Source: Gorsachius magnificus
Taxonomy: Eukaryota > Chordata > Aves > Pelecaniformes > Ardeidae
Assembly (NCBI GenBank): GCA_034008185.1
Contig: CM067084.1
Span: forward strand, 63,440,599 to 63,504,598
Length of the DNA: 64,000 nt
Direction: 5' to 3'
Shown here: positions 13,507 to 26,810 of the stretch, in pieces
Layout of the letters: each line of letters opens with the position of its first letter
Position numbering within the stretch: the stretch's first letter is position 1
Translations under genes and position numbers: made by a program
Notes under the pieces: generated by a model
Database searches by the model: none
The model's input: only the letters and a program-made list of their open reading frames with translations
Told to the model about the DNA's origin: nothing

Positions 13507-14769
13507 GTTAGCCATGCTCTCGGTTCTTCAGCAAACGCCGATGCACAGTGACACATAGTGAAAGTACCAAGACTGCAGCAAAACTATATGCTTCTGTCTC
13601 ATTGTTGGGAATACAACGCGTGGTCTCTTGGCACACTCCCTAAATATTGAAGTAGAGTACAGATCCTGGCAGGCTTCTGGGTTCTTTATTAGTACAAAAA
13701 TAACAAAACCCTTTGTAGCCTCTGCTTTAAAAGGTGGACACAGACAAATAAAGCCTGATTTTAAACTACCTTGAGGAGTAGCATTGGTGTCAGCCTTTCT
13801 TCATTTCTCAGGACTATTTTCACCATGATAATGCTCATGATGAAAAATGCGGTATATTACGATAAAGGTTTTTACATTGCAGCATATCTGTGAAAACTAC
13901 AAAGTACATGCTGTTGTTTTACAATAGTTCTGATGCTGAAGAAACATCAGATCAAAAATGGTTTTTTCTCTGTATCAGTGGTAACTCCTTACACCTTACA
14001 TTCCCATCAATGTCATTAGAGGGGTTGACACTTAAATCCCCGAACAACCTACACGCAGCTGTGCTGTCTATTTAAAGGGCAGGTCCTCTCCCCGGCTCCT
14101 TCCAGCCTGCTGAGGTCTGCACGAGTGGAGCTGCATAACGGAGCTGCTGTGTGGGATCCGGAGGTAAAAGCTGGTCAGGAAATAGTTTAGAGCTGTTACT
14201 CTGTCTTAAGCAAAGAAAAAGGAAAAAAGAAAGTGCTTTTTTTTATTATTACTACTCCCAAGTCCTGAAAATCAGAGCGAGGGCAAGGTTTTCCTCTTAA
14301 CAGCAGATGGGCTTTTTTTTTGCTTTCCCTTGGCAAAATACCACCTTTCTGTCCCAAAATTACTGAAGAACATCAGGTACCAAACAAAGAAGTGAGGAGC
14401 TTTTGGAGAAGGATGTTTTTTGTCTGGAGAAAATGTGAGTTGAAAAGAGAGATTTCTGATCAATATGTCTATTTCTAAAAAGGGATGACTTTCTATCAAT
14501 ACATTTTTTTAATAGGCTTTAAAAAACCCCACCCTGGTTCCCTAAGAGGTGTCCATCTCGGCATTGGAAAGCAGCTGCTGTTTCCAACTGATGTGACAAG
14601 AGATCTTTTTTTTCTTTATCTCACCTGGGTGCTGTGTGAGGTCCTGGAAACACCTACAGGTGCCTCACCACATCTCCCACATCCCCTCTGCAGTTTGGGA
14701 GCCCCTGCCGAGACAGGCTCTGTGCCGTGCATAAGGGCTCAAATCCAGAAGAGCATTTAATTCAAGTGT

Positions 14770-14852
14770 GTGAATAATCCTGCTGAAGTGATTTAAAGTA
14801 ATCATATGCTTAAAGTTAAGTGTGTGCTTAAAAGCTTTGCTAGGCTGGGGCA
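14770..14852 (+). repeat. Ancient sauropsid dispersed repeat remnant
   Basis: The sequence contains TGAATAATCCTGCTGAAGTG, then CATATGCTTAAAGTTAAGTG, then TGTGCTTAAAAGCTTTGC. This order closely follows a dispersed repeat seen often in bird, turtle and crocodile DNA ('cctactgaagt...catgcttaaagttaagcatgtgcttaagtgctttgc'). I recognise the motif from memory and cannot assign a Repbase family name. Confidence 0.5.
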
Positions 14853-17800
14853 TGGCCTGCCCGCCCCCCCCCAGGCACCACAACAAAATCAGATCTGTAG
14901 CCAAGAGCTCTACTGTATCGAGCAGGACTGCCTCCCGTGTCTTCTGAACTCGAATTTCATCAGCTAATTCATCCTGTAGCTACTGGTCTTGCCTGCTATA
15001 TGAAAACCCCCAAAATATTGAGGAGAAGGTTCTCAAGAGATTAAAAAATATAAAATGTGAAAGCCATAGTAAGTGAAAATTGCAAATATGACACAATTGC
15101 TAAAAAAAGTAATTAAAGAAATTATTAATGCTAAAACCAAATATGTTTTGTGTTATACAAGCATATGCCTGGGACTTGCCTATTAACAAAACTGCAATAC
15201 ACAGAAACACTGAAAATCCCTGTACATTACTAAACTGCTAGAGTGGAAAAATTAAACATGCTTTTTTTTTTTTTTTTCCTGTCCACATTCAGTATAGTCG
15301 GTTTGTTCTAGAGACCAGCAGGTTTTTTTGTTCTAGTGTCCCGTGTTCCTTGGTTTTGTTTTTGGTTGTGATTTTTGAGAAAGTAGATGTCCTGGATACA
15401 GTTTGACAGAAGATACCATCACGTAGATAATACATGTCTCACCTAGAAGCTGATAAAATGGATTCGGATTTCCCTTGCTCTGCTGCAGTGTTGATGATGC
15501 TTCAGAAAATGTAATATAAAGGGATTTTCTATCTTTTTATAATTTTAGGTATTTAAGACCGCTATCAAAACCTGGTTTTGAATGAATGTGTAGGTATTCG
15601 GAACAGGCACGATGCTAACTCCCTCTCTCTCCTCCCTGTACTGCAACAGAAACAGGCTGTGTTACACCACAGTTTGTGAGCTACAGTTTATATTTTTGAA
15701 ATGCTATTATTTGACTGGTTAATTTAGTTTTAACTGTCCATTCAATTTCAAAATGTAAGTGAGTTCTGTTTACCCAATTTCTTACTGGGTGGATGTTGTG
15801 GTATATCCCGAGTATATTTATGGTTTAAAAGAATGATGATTCAGCAAACTTACTGCATAATAATCCTTACTTCATTGTTATACTGTAAGTGGTTAAAGCC
15901 AAGTGTACATGAATATATAATGTGTTCCTCCAGTTTTGTAGCATAGTAATACATTATATTGGTGAGCTACTGAGACATTTATTCCAAAGGAAATGCAGAG
16001 AGTGATTTAGAAATGCCAATAACAATAACGCAATTACAGTTGCAAAACATCTTAGTTGACCAAACAAATCTTTTCTAAATGCACCTAGAATATTTCTTTA
16101 GCACATTTAATTAAGTATATATTCAGCATATTTAGTTTAGGATCCAATTAAGCACCAAAAGCATAGAAGTATAAAATATGGCGCTTGCCTTCCAGGCACT
16201 CCAGCTTAAATTCAGCAACAGTTGCGTTTGGAGCTATAGTACGGCTGCAAAGATGGGAAAGACAATACGAGCACAAGAGGCCATATTGTAAACCGGCACT
16301 GGTATCTACAGTAATTATAGCAATCATTCAGATGTTCTAGCAGTCAATACAGCTGAACTTTAGACAGGTTGCAGCTCTTAATTTATTAATGCAATATTTT
16401 TTTCTTTATGAATTTCTCAAGTCAATCTCTTCCTCATACGTACGCAATTAGTTGTGTTAGGTTCTCTTCAACTTTGTAGGAATGGATCCCGGTTCAGTAT
16501 TTACAACCATCTTTGAGCCTCTGGTTTGTATATCAAGGTGCCAAGACGTCTCAGAGGCAAAGAGCAGAACACATGCAGCGAAAGTGACAGTGACATGAAG
16601 TTACATCGCTCCAAACAGTAAATCACGATGCTGAGGAAGCGGAAGACATTGACAATAAGGTCTAAACAGAAGGACATTTTGACCTACAGCGTAACACCAG
16701 ATTAATGACTAGCTGATACTAACTGGCCCTATTTCCAGTGGCCGATAAAAAGCCGCTGTCGATGCTTGTCCAGCTCGTGCCCTGTGCTGTCTGGGTGCCG
16801 GGCAGGGCGAGGCGAGGAGCAGTGCCCCGCATGCCTGCCCGGCGGCAGTGGACGCTTGGGTGGACAAGGGGCACCATCCAGCTTCCCCTGCAGCGGGGTC
16901 CCACGCTCACATGCTTTGCCAGCTACCGGGCAACGTTCATATGTTCCTACTGGTACTTTCCCAGGCGTTTGTACATATGCCGGGGAAATCACTTGTCTCT
17001 TCCGATAAAGGAAAGTAGTGCGGCGTGTGCCCAGCTGTGTGTTTGTCTGGCTGCCCTCGCTCACGGTCCAGTAGAGTGGCTCCTCGAGCGTGGGGATTTT
17101 CACAGCTTCATCTTCCCCTTGCGTAGCTGTGGCTAGTAAAGCTATCAGTTTTCTCTGAGTGCAGTCCTTGATCTGGTGTAAAGCTTTACATCAGCGTTAG
17201 AGAAGCAAGGTGCCTTTGTGGCGGGTGGCGCCCGCGGAAGCAAGTACCTTCTACTGCCGATGGGAGGGCTATGGCTCAAGTTCACGAGTGAGTGCAAACA
17301 CCGGTGTAACTAACAGCAGTGGCTCTGCCATAGAAACAGGTCCCGCGATGACATCTTGTATGAATGCCATAATTTGTGTGCGTTTTCAGGATGGGCATAT
17401 GGTACATCGCAGATTTTTTTTCATTGCTGACTGATGGTTCCTGTTACAGCAGCATGTCCTTAAACTCCGGTGTATGCTTGAGGTTTAGGTTAGGCAAACA
17501 ATGGAAAAATGCTAAAAGGAAAAACCTCTGAATGTCTCGTAAAGGATTTCTTGCCCTTGAAAAATTGATAGGCTGTCATTTAACCTTGTGGCACCCCTTC
17601 AAGCTGTCAATCAGACGCTGAACATTTGAGCCTTGTGAAGTATGATATGGAGTAACAAAATGGTATCTGCTCATTCAAAATAGTGAGTATTGGATTAATC
17701 TCTTGAAGTATGTTGATAACAGATGGAATAAAAGATCACATGGCACAGCTCACATAGGCTAAGGTTAATCCCAGTGTCCTGGTCAGTGTCCCTTTTCTCG

Positions 17801-18544
17801 TTTAATGCCGCTGCTAATTAACTGGCACGGGTGTGTGCAGCCGTATGTGGGATGTTGCTGAAAGCCTGCTGGCTGTTGGCATACCTCGATACAATCGCTA
17901 CCTGCACGGCACTGCTTGGTTTAGCTTAGTTTAGTTTTGTGCTGGGGGCCCTTAGCAATGGGCACTTACATTTTACCAATTCCCTATGGCGCGCTGCGTC
18001 TGCTTGAAGCGGGGATGTTCAGTTGCCTCATCAGGAAGTTAGTGAGCTGCTCGGCTTTTGGTCTCTGCGTCTGCTTCTCTGGCAGCAGCAGAACTGGCCA
18101 GATCAAGCTGAAAAAGATACAGCAGCTGACATGGAGGTGCTGGTCTTCCCCCCAAGTTTGCCTTTACATCTTGCACTTCGTGCAGGTATTTATCATGGCT
18201 CGAAAGAGGAACTGCAGCACAGGGCTCTTCCTTTGTTGCGAACTGGAGGAGGGTATTTCATGGGAGCACAGCTGTTGCTTTAAGTTCAGTAGGTTGGACA
18301 ATAAAATTCTTCCTCTGAAGTTACATTTAGGTTCAGGGAAAAATTATTTTTTTTCCTTGCTAAGCAAAGGAAAAGCTTCCTGTCTTTGTTTGTCTAAATA
18401 CTTGCATTTTAATATATTTATGTCTTTGAGTCAGTAAGTGCCAAGTACGCTTATGATTCTGTGTATCAAAGAATAAGAGGAGCACCCTATAGATTATGTC
18501 CCATATCTCTTCTGCTTATGCTATTTCCATGGCATATTTAGTGA

Positions 18545-19040
18545 TGTGACCCCATCAGAAATACTACGTACAATTCAGGTCATCTGTGTGCACAAATGAT
18601 AAACTTGGTTTAGAATGGGTACTGAGAAGACCAGAGGAATGGAGAGCCTGTCTTGTGAGAGGAGACTTAAAGAGCTTGGCTTGCGTAGCCTAGCAAAACA
18701 AAGGCAGAGAGAGCATCTGGTTACTTACCATAAATACTGCAGAGGGATAAACACCAGGGAGGGAGAGGACTGTTTGAGCTACAAGACAATGTTGCCACAA
18801 GGATAAATGGGTATAAACTAGCAACGCGTAAAGGTAGGCTGAAAATTAGAGGAAGGCATTCAGACCACAAACAGGGTGAGGTTCTGGAAGAGCCCGCTGC
18901 TGAGGGTAGCGGGGTAGATCCCTTGGGGCTGATGATCGCTTTCCAAGAGGAACTGCGCCACGTTGTAGCCTGTGACACCCAGGGGCCTGGATTTGACGAC
19001 TGAGAAGATCGTTTCCATTCCCGAGTCCCTGTAGCCCTAT
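18545..19040 (+). mobile_element. Degraded CR1-type LINE, 3' part of ORF2
   Basis: An old, sense-strand CR1-family remnant. Near 18,645-18,720 it encodes the RT-distal segment with the residues MESLSCERRLKELGLRSLAK, corresponding to the CR1 block usually written as E-x-L-S-Y-E-x-R-L-x-E-L-G-L-x-S-L. It continues with YHKYCRGINTREGEDCLSY, matching the CR1 'YKYLKG...EDG' block. Further on, GGTATAAACTAGCAACGCGT, AGGCTGAAAATTAGAGGAAG and GTGAGGTTCTGGAAGAGCC match the 'F(x)LDIRK..' and 'RFWN' coding part. The region near 19,000 resembles the CR1 3' UTR. Frameshifts and stops make it non-coding. The short peptide frame here belongs to the element and not to a host gene. Confidence 0.75.
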
Positions 19041-20766
19041 TTAGTGCTAGGCTTGTCTTGTACAGATATGCTGGCAGGGCTCCTTTCCCCCTCTTCCATC
19101 TAAGAGGGGTAGATACCAGGCTGTGACTTGCTTTTCTCTCTAAGCATCATGCTGCCGAGATTAGAATCGGGACTTAAAAGAAGATACAAGAATAACTAAT
19201 GCTGTGATCTTTCAGAGGATGTTTTATTTTCATCTCTATTTCCTCCCTCACATGTGTATGGTGCAGGGAGATTTTGCTCCTTTGTGCACCAATGTGATTT
19301 TTCTGTTGGCTTTTTGGCATGCAGAATTAGGAAAAAAATTGTCCTAGCATTAAAGTAGAGACCCAGAGACTGGGAAATACTCCTGCTCTCTACGTGTAGC
19401 AGCACAAGGCTATTCTTCAACCTGAAGGGGCTATAGAAGGCAACACATTATGTTGGCAATTGTTGCAGTGAACGCTGCATCGTCTGGCAAGAGGCTCAGC
19501 TTGATGTGGGCAAAAAGTGAATTTCTCCTTTGTGCCTACATCCTTAGCTCCCTCGTGATGAAAATAGAACCTGCTTTAATCTTCCCGAGGCTGACGGAAA
19601 GATATCTTGCAGACTGCAAGTCAGCAGTTGCCCACACAATTGTTTGGCAAAATCTATTTTTAAAAGTCCGTAAATTCCCCAACTAGACAAACTGGGATCT
19701 AACAAAAAAGTATCGTCACTAATGTGCTATCCTTTTAAAGAAAGACAATACTCTCCCCTCTCCTCCTTCTCTCCTGTGGAAAACCTGCCTATTTTAAAAC
19801 GTGAGTGCGAAGTGCCTCTGAAGAGTCGGCGGCAGGCCAGGTGCTGCCCCTCTGCTCTTGCTTCAGCAGTGCTTTGCAGACCCCCTTGGTGGCCGCGGGA
19901 TCGAGACCCTGCCTCCCGCCGGGAAGGGTGTGGGAGCGTGGCGGCGGGGGGCTGCCCGCACCGAGGTCCCTGCAGCAACACCTCGGCAGATCGCATGCGA
20001 GCGGCCTTCTTGGGCGTGCGTCAGCAGGGCTGGAAATACAAACGAGGAAATCAGGTTAAGCCGCTTCTCGGTTGTCGTTCCCCTGCGCATACCCTTCTTT
20101 CCTGCTCACTGGAGTGCACTACGTGGGAAGCTTTTGCTGACTGTGGAGTCTGTCTTGTAATTTTTTCCCGGTTATTAAAGTTACAGACTCAGAATGAGTT
20201 AAAATTGCCTGTCCCTACCACTGTTCAAAAAACCTGGAAGATGTAAGAACACACTGTGCACATGAGTCACCTACACTAAGTACCCTTTGGAAATATAGCC
20301 CCGGGCTTTGATGCACAGGCTTGTATTATTTTTCCTATATTTTAAATAATTCATAAGTGGTTTTCAGGCTGACCTGCTGGTCTTTTATGCAGAAAATTTT
20401 ACAGATTACCTGAAGTGAATCTGTAGTGCAGAAGTTTATTTAACTCTCTAGCTTTACACGTAAGAATTTCATATATTAAAGGGTTATTTGTGCGTGAATG
20501 AGCTTGCACTCCAAACATAAATTGTTTATGTAAATACCCAAATCTTACTGTAAATCTTCAGTGAGGAAGCCTCCTTTTTGAATTAACACACACACACCCC
20601 AAAACCCTAAAACCAACAACCCGAAATGGGAAGTGATTATGATAGAATTATGGTTTTCAACGTGTATTATTATATGTGCCTACATTTAGATTCCCAAAGG
20701 GACCAATTTACTAATATTAAGTATTCTTGCAATAAATGGGGCGGTAAAGAGAGAGCGCTACATATC

Positions 20767-20785
20767 TTTTTTTTTTTTTTTTTTT
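20767..20785. repeat. Poly-T run, 19 nt
   Basis: Nineteen uninterrupted T residues followed by AAGCTTAAG. No retroposed body is recognised next to it. Confidence 0.9.
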
Positions 20786-21109
20786 AAGCTTAAGAGTTGA
20801 ATTTCAAATGAATAATAGTAGCACCAGAGTTCCAAACGAGTGGGACTTTTTCCTACACCTCTTATTAATTAGGAATTATCATAAGGCAAAATATCTGCAT
20901 TAATTTGCCAAAGGGAGAATAAAGATTGGTGTATTGCAATACTCACAAACTTATTCTGGTGGTGCTGCAATGCACAAAACTTCTAATAAATTGGGGAAAA
21001 TGATGTATTTGACAACAGGCAATTAATGCTAATCTTTCCCTTTGCAGGGGTACATTTTATGCTGGTGTTGTAAGAGCAGAATTATTAGCTCTTCTACTTC
21101 GCTCTCAGC

Positions 21110-21137
21110 CATACTGCATGCGGCATTCTGCAGTATG
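21110..21137. repeat. Inverted repeat, 9-bp arms
   Basis: CATACTGCA at 21110-21118 and TGCAGTATG at 21129-21137 are exact reverse complements around a 10-nt spacer. CAGC before the left arm and CTG after the right arm partly extend the stem. Confidence 0.7.
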
Positions 21138-21853
21138 CTGTAGTAGTCTGTAAAAAGCCTCCTCAGAACGGTGCTTGTGGCTCACAAACGGCAAGAAGCT
21201 GAATTTGGGGATGATCCGGTAGACAACAGACAGAGTAAGGCTGCTTGGCTACTTCTGCCCGTGCCCTTTTTAAACTCCTTGTCTTCAGCAATGAGAAGAT
21301 GCTTTCAGAATGGGTTGCATTGTATTTTTGAGCTGCTCATTGTGAGCCTGAAGTTTGGATGGATGTGATTCATTTACTGAGGAAAAGAGCTAAACACTTA
21401 CTGAAGCAAATGGCAGTTTTTTATAAAGCTAATTATTCAAATTTTTCTTCATATATAATTAAAATCATGTTAAACTACTGCAGAAAAAAAAAAAGCCCTA
21501 TAATTTCTTGTGGTTATAATGGTGTCTGGTTAGCAAACTCTTGTTCTTCTGAATGCCCAGTGCATGTTATAGAGCATGGGACACATTCAGAGTATTTGTG
21601 AAAGTCTCTCGATGCAGAGCTGACACATATCATAAAATAAATAGCTTAATGTGGCTGTATGCATTGTGAGTGAGGATTTCATTTTTTAAAGTCCGTGTTG
21701 TTCCTATTTCTAATTTCTGAGCTGTTTCATATTGGGAACATGGGACACTATAATAATACTTAGGCATTGAATATTTGCAGCTTTAGTTTAATTTCTATTG
21801 CCAGTTCATTTCAGTTGGCAGAAGAAAAGATATGCATACCTAAGTATCAGATT

Positions 21854-21973
21854 TTCTTTCCCTTTCCTTTTCCCTTTCCCTGTCCCTGTCCCTTTCCCTT
21901 CTATTTCCCCTTCCCTTCCCTTCCCTTCCCTTCCCTTCCCTTCCCTTCCCTTCCCTTCCTCCCCCCTCCCCCT
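21854..21973. repeat. Polypyrimidine tract with (CCCTT)n core
   Basis: About 120 nt are almost pure C/T on the plus strand. The core from about 21907 to 21955 is a tandem TTCCC repeat (nine exact consecutive units), flanked by variant TTTCCC/TGTCCC units and a C-rich end. The minus strand therefore carries GGGAA repeats. The Pro/Phe/Ser-rich peptides encoded in the plus-strand frames are repeat artefacts. Confidence 0.9.
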
Positions 21974-22758
21974 TGGTTTTGAAATGTTTGAGGTACAAAG
22001 TATTTAGTAAACAAATACTATTTTTGCCTTAGTGTGTATGTGTGAGCTAACACATCGGTGCTGGTGACAAAACCCAGTGCTTCCTTACCTGTGAGACGTG
22101 GCATTACTGGAAGAGAATAGCCATGTTGTTAGGAGCGGAGGTTAAGGAGCTGGTTTAGCATTATTGTCATGTTCTATCTTCAAATTAATTTCAAAACTAA
22201 TTATAGTGCTTGCTTCTACTATCCCTGTTCTTACTCATGAATCTAGCTGCACCTCTTGTATGTGTTTATAGATATGTATAAATCTATATACGCATTTTTT
22301 CTTCTGCTGTCCCATCAAACACCTCCACCAAAAGCCAAGTCCCCCTGCACTAGACGGAAGTGTCAATATGCCAAAGGCCAGTGCCTGTATACTGCTTTCA
22401 TCTCTGGTTTCAGTAGCAGAAACAACAGCTATCCACATTTGTTTGTGTACTTTTATAGGCCCCTGTAAAGCAGTTGCTTGTGTTATCTTGTTTGTCTGAC
22501 ATGAAATGATTGCTCTGCTCCCATCACCCAGTGGTCACTGGACCATCCAGTGGGCACAGCAAATCATGCTCCTGGTCGAGCCCAAATAGCTGAGCTGGGC
22601 CCAGGGGATCTTGGCGTGGACAGTGAGAAGAAGAAATTACCTCTAGCAGGCTGGAGAGAAGGACAAAGTCTAGATGAAATTTCAGATGATGTTGCTTGGT
22701 TTCTGGAGTGCGTGCAGGTTTCTGAGTATATACAAGAAAGTATGCAAGTTCTCATGTG

Positions 22759-22796
22759 CCTACACATGCACACAAATGCCCCATGGCATGTGTAGG
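22759..22796. repeat. Perfect 11-bp inverted repeat with 16-nt loop
   Basis: CCTACACATGC at 22759-22769 is exactly complementary to GCATGTGTAGG at 22786-22796. The loop also contains ATGCC and can pair alternatively with GGCAT. Confidence 0.8.
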
Positions 22797-24308
22797 TAAC
22801 TTCCACCATGTTCAAGGCACAGGGTGTATCCACAGGTCTCAGCATCATCCTGTTGGATTCTGATGCGCGAAGTCCAGCAGTGAGCTCCATGTAGGACCGT
22901 GCCAGTTTCTACTGGGGCAATGGGAAGCCAGAAGTCGTCCTTAGAAAGAAACCTTCTGTAAGCCCAAGTAGTCCCTTACACCACAAGCCTCTCAGAGGAA
23001 TATTCTGGGCATGAGCTTTTCAGTGAGGGAACAGGAAGATTTTAAAGGTGTAAGAGGCAGACTCGGCCCATTAGGTCTCCCTAGATGAGTAGCTCTCCTC
23101 CCAGTACGCTGAAGTGACTGAGGGAGGAGAGCGGAGATTTCTGTAGCAAGTCAGAGTTTCTCTGCCAGCAGCTAAATCCCATATGGGAGCATCAGCTGCA
23201 CTTCCAGACAGGAGTGGAGTCCTGTGGCTGCTGGAGAGATAGTGTTAGTTCCAGCCTTAAGATTGCTGAAACTCCCCACAGGGCTTTCCAACTAAGAATA
23301 AATCTGTTATTCCCTGACACAAACTGCTGAAGCTGGGTCTTCCCCATCTGCACAGTGCCCCTTTTTCCCCTGAACAGAAATAAGGCATCTCTTGCCTTCC
23401 AGAGCTCCTGTGGTTCAAGCAGGAACTGATATTTTCCACTGTGTTAGGTTCCGTGAGCTTCACATATTCTTTTTGCCTTATTTTGCTCTGCAGAACTGCT
23501 TGGGAGATGGGGGACACGCCTTCCACCTGGACTTTGCATACGTATGGTAGGGTCCAGGACTGCTTGTTGAGTTCTCACCCGCAATGTTACTTCACATTTG
23601 TTAGCACTCTATCATTTGTGCTGCATCTTAAAAATCACTGCAGTGCTCGCTGTGAAGGTGCCCCACAGACGTTGATACTGCAATTTTTAAGGAGCAAAGA
23701 TCATTACATTTTTAAATGTTCATTTAAGATTCTGATTTAAAGCCAGAAGAAAAACCTAAAAGAATCTAAGTTAAAGCAGGAATAGTTCCACGCTAGAATA
23801 GCTGCAAATGGTAAATCATACACTTAGTTACGTTTGATTGAGAGAGTTTATTGCTCATGTGAGCAAAATGTCTAGCCCCAGGCACTGTGCGGCTAGTTAC
23901 TGAGCAAGCATACCACCTGCAGCCATGCCAGAATACCCAAACCCCCTGATACCACAGCGTTCGCTATCCTGAATAGGAATTGGAGGTAATGCCAGATTGC
24001 GTTGCAGTGCAGTGCAGTGGACTAGAAAGAGGCCACCCACCTCATTTGCACTTGTGCCTTACAGTAATCGGTGCTTGAATGTCAGTGGGTGGTGATAAAA
24101 GGCTAATTTACTAACCCCCAGTGCTGTGCGCACCCCCTTTCTGCACGTGTGCGGGAGATCATAAAGTCTGCAAGATTGCCCACCATACTGAGGCCTCCAC
24201 ATTATTTTTACATCTTCTTTTTTTTTTTTTTTAATTTAATCTTGTATGCTCCAGTTGAGCTACATTAATGGATTAGAATACAGCGTGATCTTAGGAGAAT
24301 TCCACTAC

Positions 24309-24343
24309 AATAGATAGATAGTTGGATGGACGGACAGACAGAT
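24309..24343. repeat. Decayed tetranucleotide repeat
   Basis: ATAG units (AATAGATAGATAG) pass into GGAT, GGAC and AGAC units. It is a short, imperfect microsatellite. Confidence 0.7.
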
Positions 24344-26616
24344 GCAAGTTTAAAGCACAAGAGGATTTGCATATTTAGTTCTGCTTTACAGCCTCCTTTA
24401 GAGAGTGGGATTAATGATCTGCTAAATTATCACAGTTGAGAGTCTTCGGCATTAGTGTGAATGCGTATCCTGCTAGAGCTAGTTTTACAACTTTTCCAGA
24501 GACATTTACAAATCTTACTGGGGCGAGGCGGGGAGGGGAGAGGGGGATATCTGGTTGTTAATACAGCAGCTGGTGACTAAAGGAGAAAAATCAGAAAATC
24601 ATCCCTTTTCTGGCAAGTCTAAGAGCCTTTCCATCACCCACTGCATGCATTTACAGCAAGGGAAGGAAGAGTGTTCTCCAAGGACTGTTTGCTTTTTGAG
24701 TACCCGAGATGCTATGTTAAGCACTTACTGCAAGTTGGCTTAGAGAAATGTCTTCCAAAAACATTTATTTGGAAAGGGGAAAAAAAGCTCATGAAGGCAA
24801 GTGAACTTAAGATGCCTAGCACACCTTTTGGTCCCTGACTGTAAAGTTTTTAAAACAGCGTGCTTGAGCAAGGTGTGCTGCAGAGGATCTGGGGCAAATA
24901 CCACTGCTGGCTGAGCCAGCACCAGCCTCATAAACTTCCCTTTGATCTAGCCATTAAAGGAAAGAACATTACTTGGCATATTTCTTTGTTACACATATTG
25001 CATTCTTTGGTCCCATTAAATAATAATGAATAATAAATGGCGTAGTTTGGAACAAAATTCTGCACAGCTCAGTAAGAGGAGAAGGCTAACATACCTTCCG
25101 CCTCTCATGGAGGGAGATGGAGCTCATCCCAGAGCCTTTGCTTAGGGTTATAGGTCTTAAAAAAGCAGGGAGTCATTTCACTGTTGTGTAATATCAGTTT
25201 TGACATGCGTCAGTAGAAGAGAAAACACGCTCAGACTGCAGTTAGGTAGGAAGAAAGGGTGCTGGCTGCTGAGATGACACCAGGTAGTCTCCCCACAGTA
25301 TCCGGACTGCATCCTAGAGGTGATTGTTCACAAGAACAATGCAGGAACTGGGGCCACCTAATTTTAGGAAACAAATTTATGCTCCTAGATTTATTAATTT
25401 AAGGACTTAAAGGCATGGTTGTTTTTGGTTCCCTGTGCAGTGAAGAGAACGAGGCAGGTAGGTCCATAAAGCAATTCAGGTTTTAACTGAGCCAAGTGGT
25501 GCCTGTTTACGCAGGACCGTAGGCAACCCAGAATGTAAGTCTTAATGCGAGCACCCCTCTCTTCTCTTCCTTCACTGTAACACCCAGGAGAGCAGGTATT
25601 AACATAATACCCAAGAGGCCTGCAAGTGCTAGGGAAGGAATGTCTTTCTGTTGTGCAGTTTGTCTCTCTTTGCTGAGGGTGTCTTGCTGAGTGAGGGAGA
25701 GACAGATTTTGGCAAGCCAGGGCCTGATCCAGCTGCCCCTTTCCGTTGTCTTCAGGACAAGGTCTGGGCGCGCAGCCTCTGCAGCCGGCCCAAGCTGACT
25801 GCTGGCAGATGGGTACCAAACACTTGCCCTTTTCTCCCTCTCATTTTGAATGCCCTGGCTTCACCGAGCTTGTTTGACACTGTCCTTTTTGGCTTAATGG
25901 GGGGGGCTAATATGGGGTTATGTTAGGTGCCCAGTGGCAGTTTAACATTACAGGGATTAATGCTCGCCGGACACTTAGCAGTAAGATTCAAAATCCAGAT
26001 TTCCTCCTCAGGGGGCAAAACTTGCTGGTTTAGGAGGTACAGATGGAGCGTGCTGCAGTTTATAAGGACAGAGATAATTCAGGAAAAAAAAGCTAAATAA
26101 ATTTTGTCACTTTTTTCCATTTTCTTTTAACTTCCCTCTAATGCTGTGTGTCCCTTTCATATTTTTTGCCTTTGTTTCACTCGTTTTCCTTTTTTTCCCT
26201 TGAATCCCCTTCCTTCACGCAGCAGTCCCTTTCTGCATTTCCTTTTCCTCCCCTTGCCCTCTCCCCGAGCTGATACTCCGCACTAGCCTTGCACAGCTCT
26301 TCTCTTTTCTTGGCATTCCAGCCAGCCCCTTTGCCTTCTCCAGAGAGCTGCTCCGCACCACGCAGCCGGCACATGGCGTTTTGCCGTATCGCTGAGGCGC
26401 GCCCTTGTAGAGCCCGAGAGCGGAGCCGTAGGACATGAGCGGTCTTCTACCGCTGGAGCTCTGGCAGGGTAACATGATCCTTGTCAAGAAGGATGTCTTC
26501 ACATCTCTTGCAGCTCTGCAAGAGATTTCCCCTCACCTCTTGTTTAAACGGGGTATTTGTACCATTTCCGTGGTTTGCTCAGTGCCAGCTCATAGCCTGC
26601 TGCTGGATTGCGCTTG

Positions 26617-26717
26617 GTGTTATTAATTATTTGTATTTATTTAGCATCCTGGAACAGCAAGGCACCATTGTTCAGGAAGCTTTACACCCACAAACAAAAA
26701 AGGCAGCTCCCCCGCCT
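26617..26717 (+). repeat. Ancient sauropsid dispersed repeat remnant
   Basis: GTGTTATTAATTATTTGTAT is followed by AGCATCCTGGAACAGCAAGG, CACCATTGTTCAGGAAGCTT and TACACCCACAAACAAAAAAG. This order parallels a very common sauropsid repeat ('attatttgtattacggtagcacctagaagccc...ccattgtgctaggcgctgtacaaacac..aaaaagacagtccctgccc'). The match is divergent and made from memory. It lies just downstream in plus orientation of unique DNA and about 100 nt from the younger antisense CR1. Confidence 0.55.
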
Positions 26718-26810
26718 AAAAAAAAAAAATAATAAAAAGAAGTATAAAATAGCAGACACCTATATGGGGAAATGACATTAACTCCCGCTGGGCTGACCTG
26801 GCCTCTAAGT

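Larger units (their letters stand above)
11000..18540. other. Intergenic flank, no gene recognised
   Basis: AT-rich unique sequence with many short A/T runs. No open frame shows a recognisable domain. A GC-richer patch lies at about 16,780-16,930, where several overlapping frames on both strands (up to 132 codons) are opened by base composition alone. A repeat remnant at 14,770-14,852 and two simple repeats are listed separately. Confidence 0.6.
19041..26610. other. Intergenic flank, no gene recognised
   Basis: No supported gene. The stretch holds AT-rich unique DNA, a GC/CpG-richer patch at about 19,800-20,040 that opens long overlapping frames on both strands by composition, a long CCCTT tract, two hairpin-forming inverted repeats and several mononucleotide runs. 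None of the open frames shows a domain I recognise. Confidence 0.6.

Noticed and set aside
19722..20246. A 174-codon plus-strand frame
   Set aside because: It lies in a GC-richer patch where several frames on both strands are open at once; no recognisable domain and no splice signals consistent with an exon.
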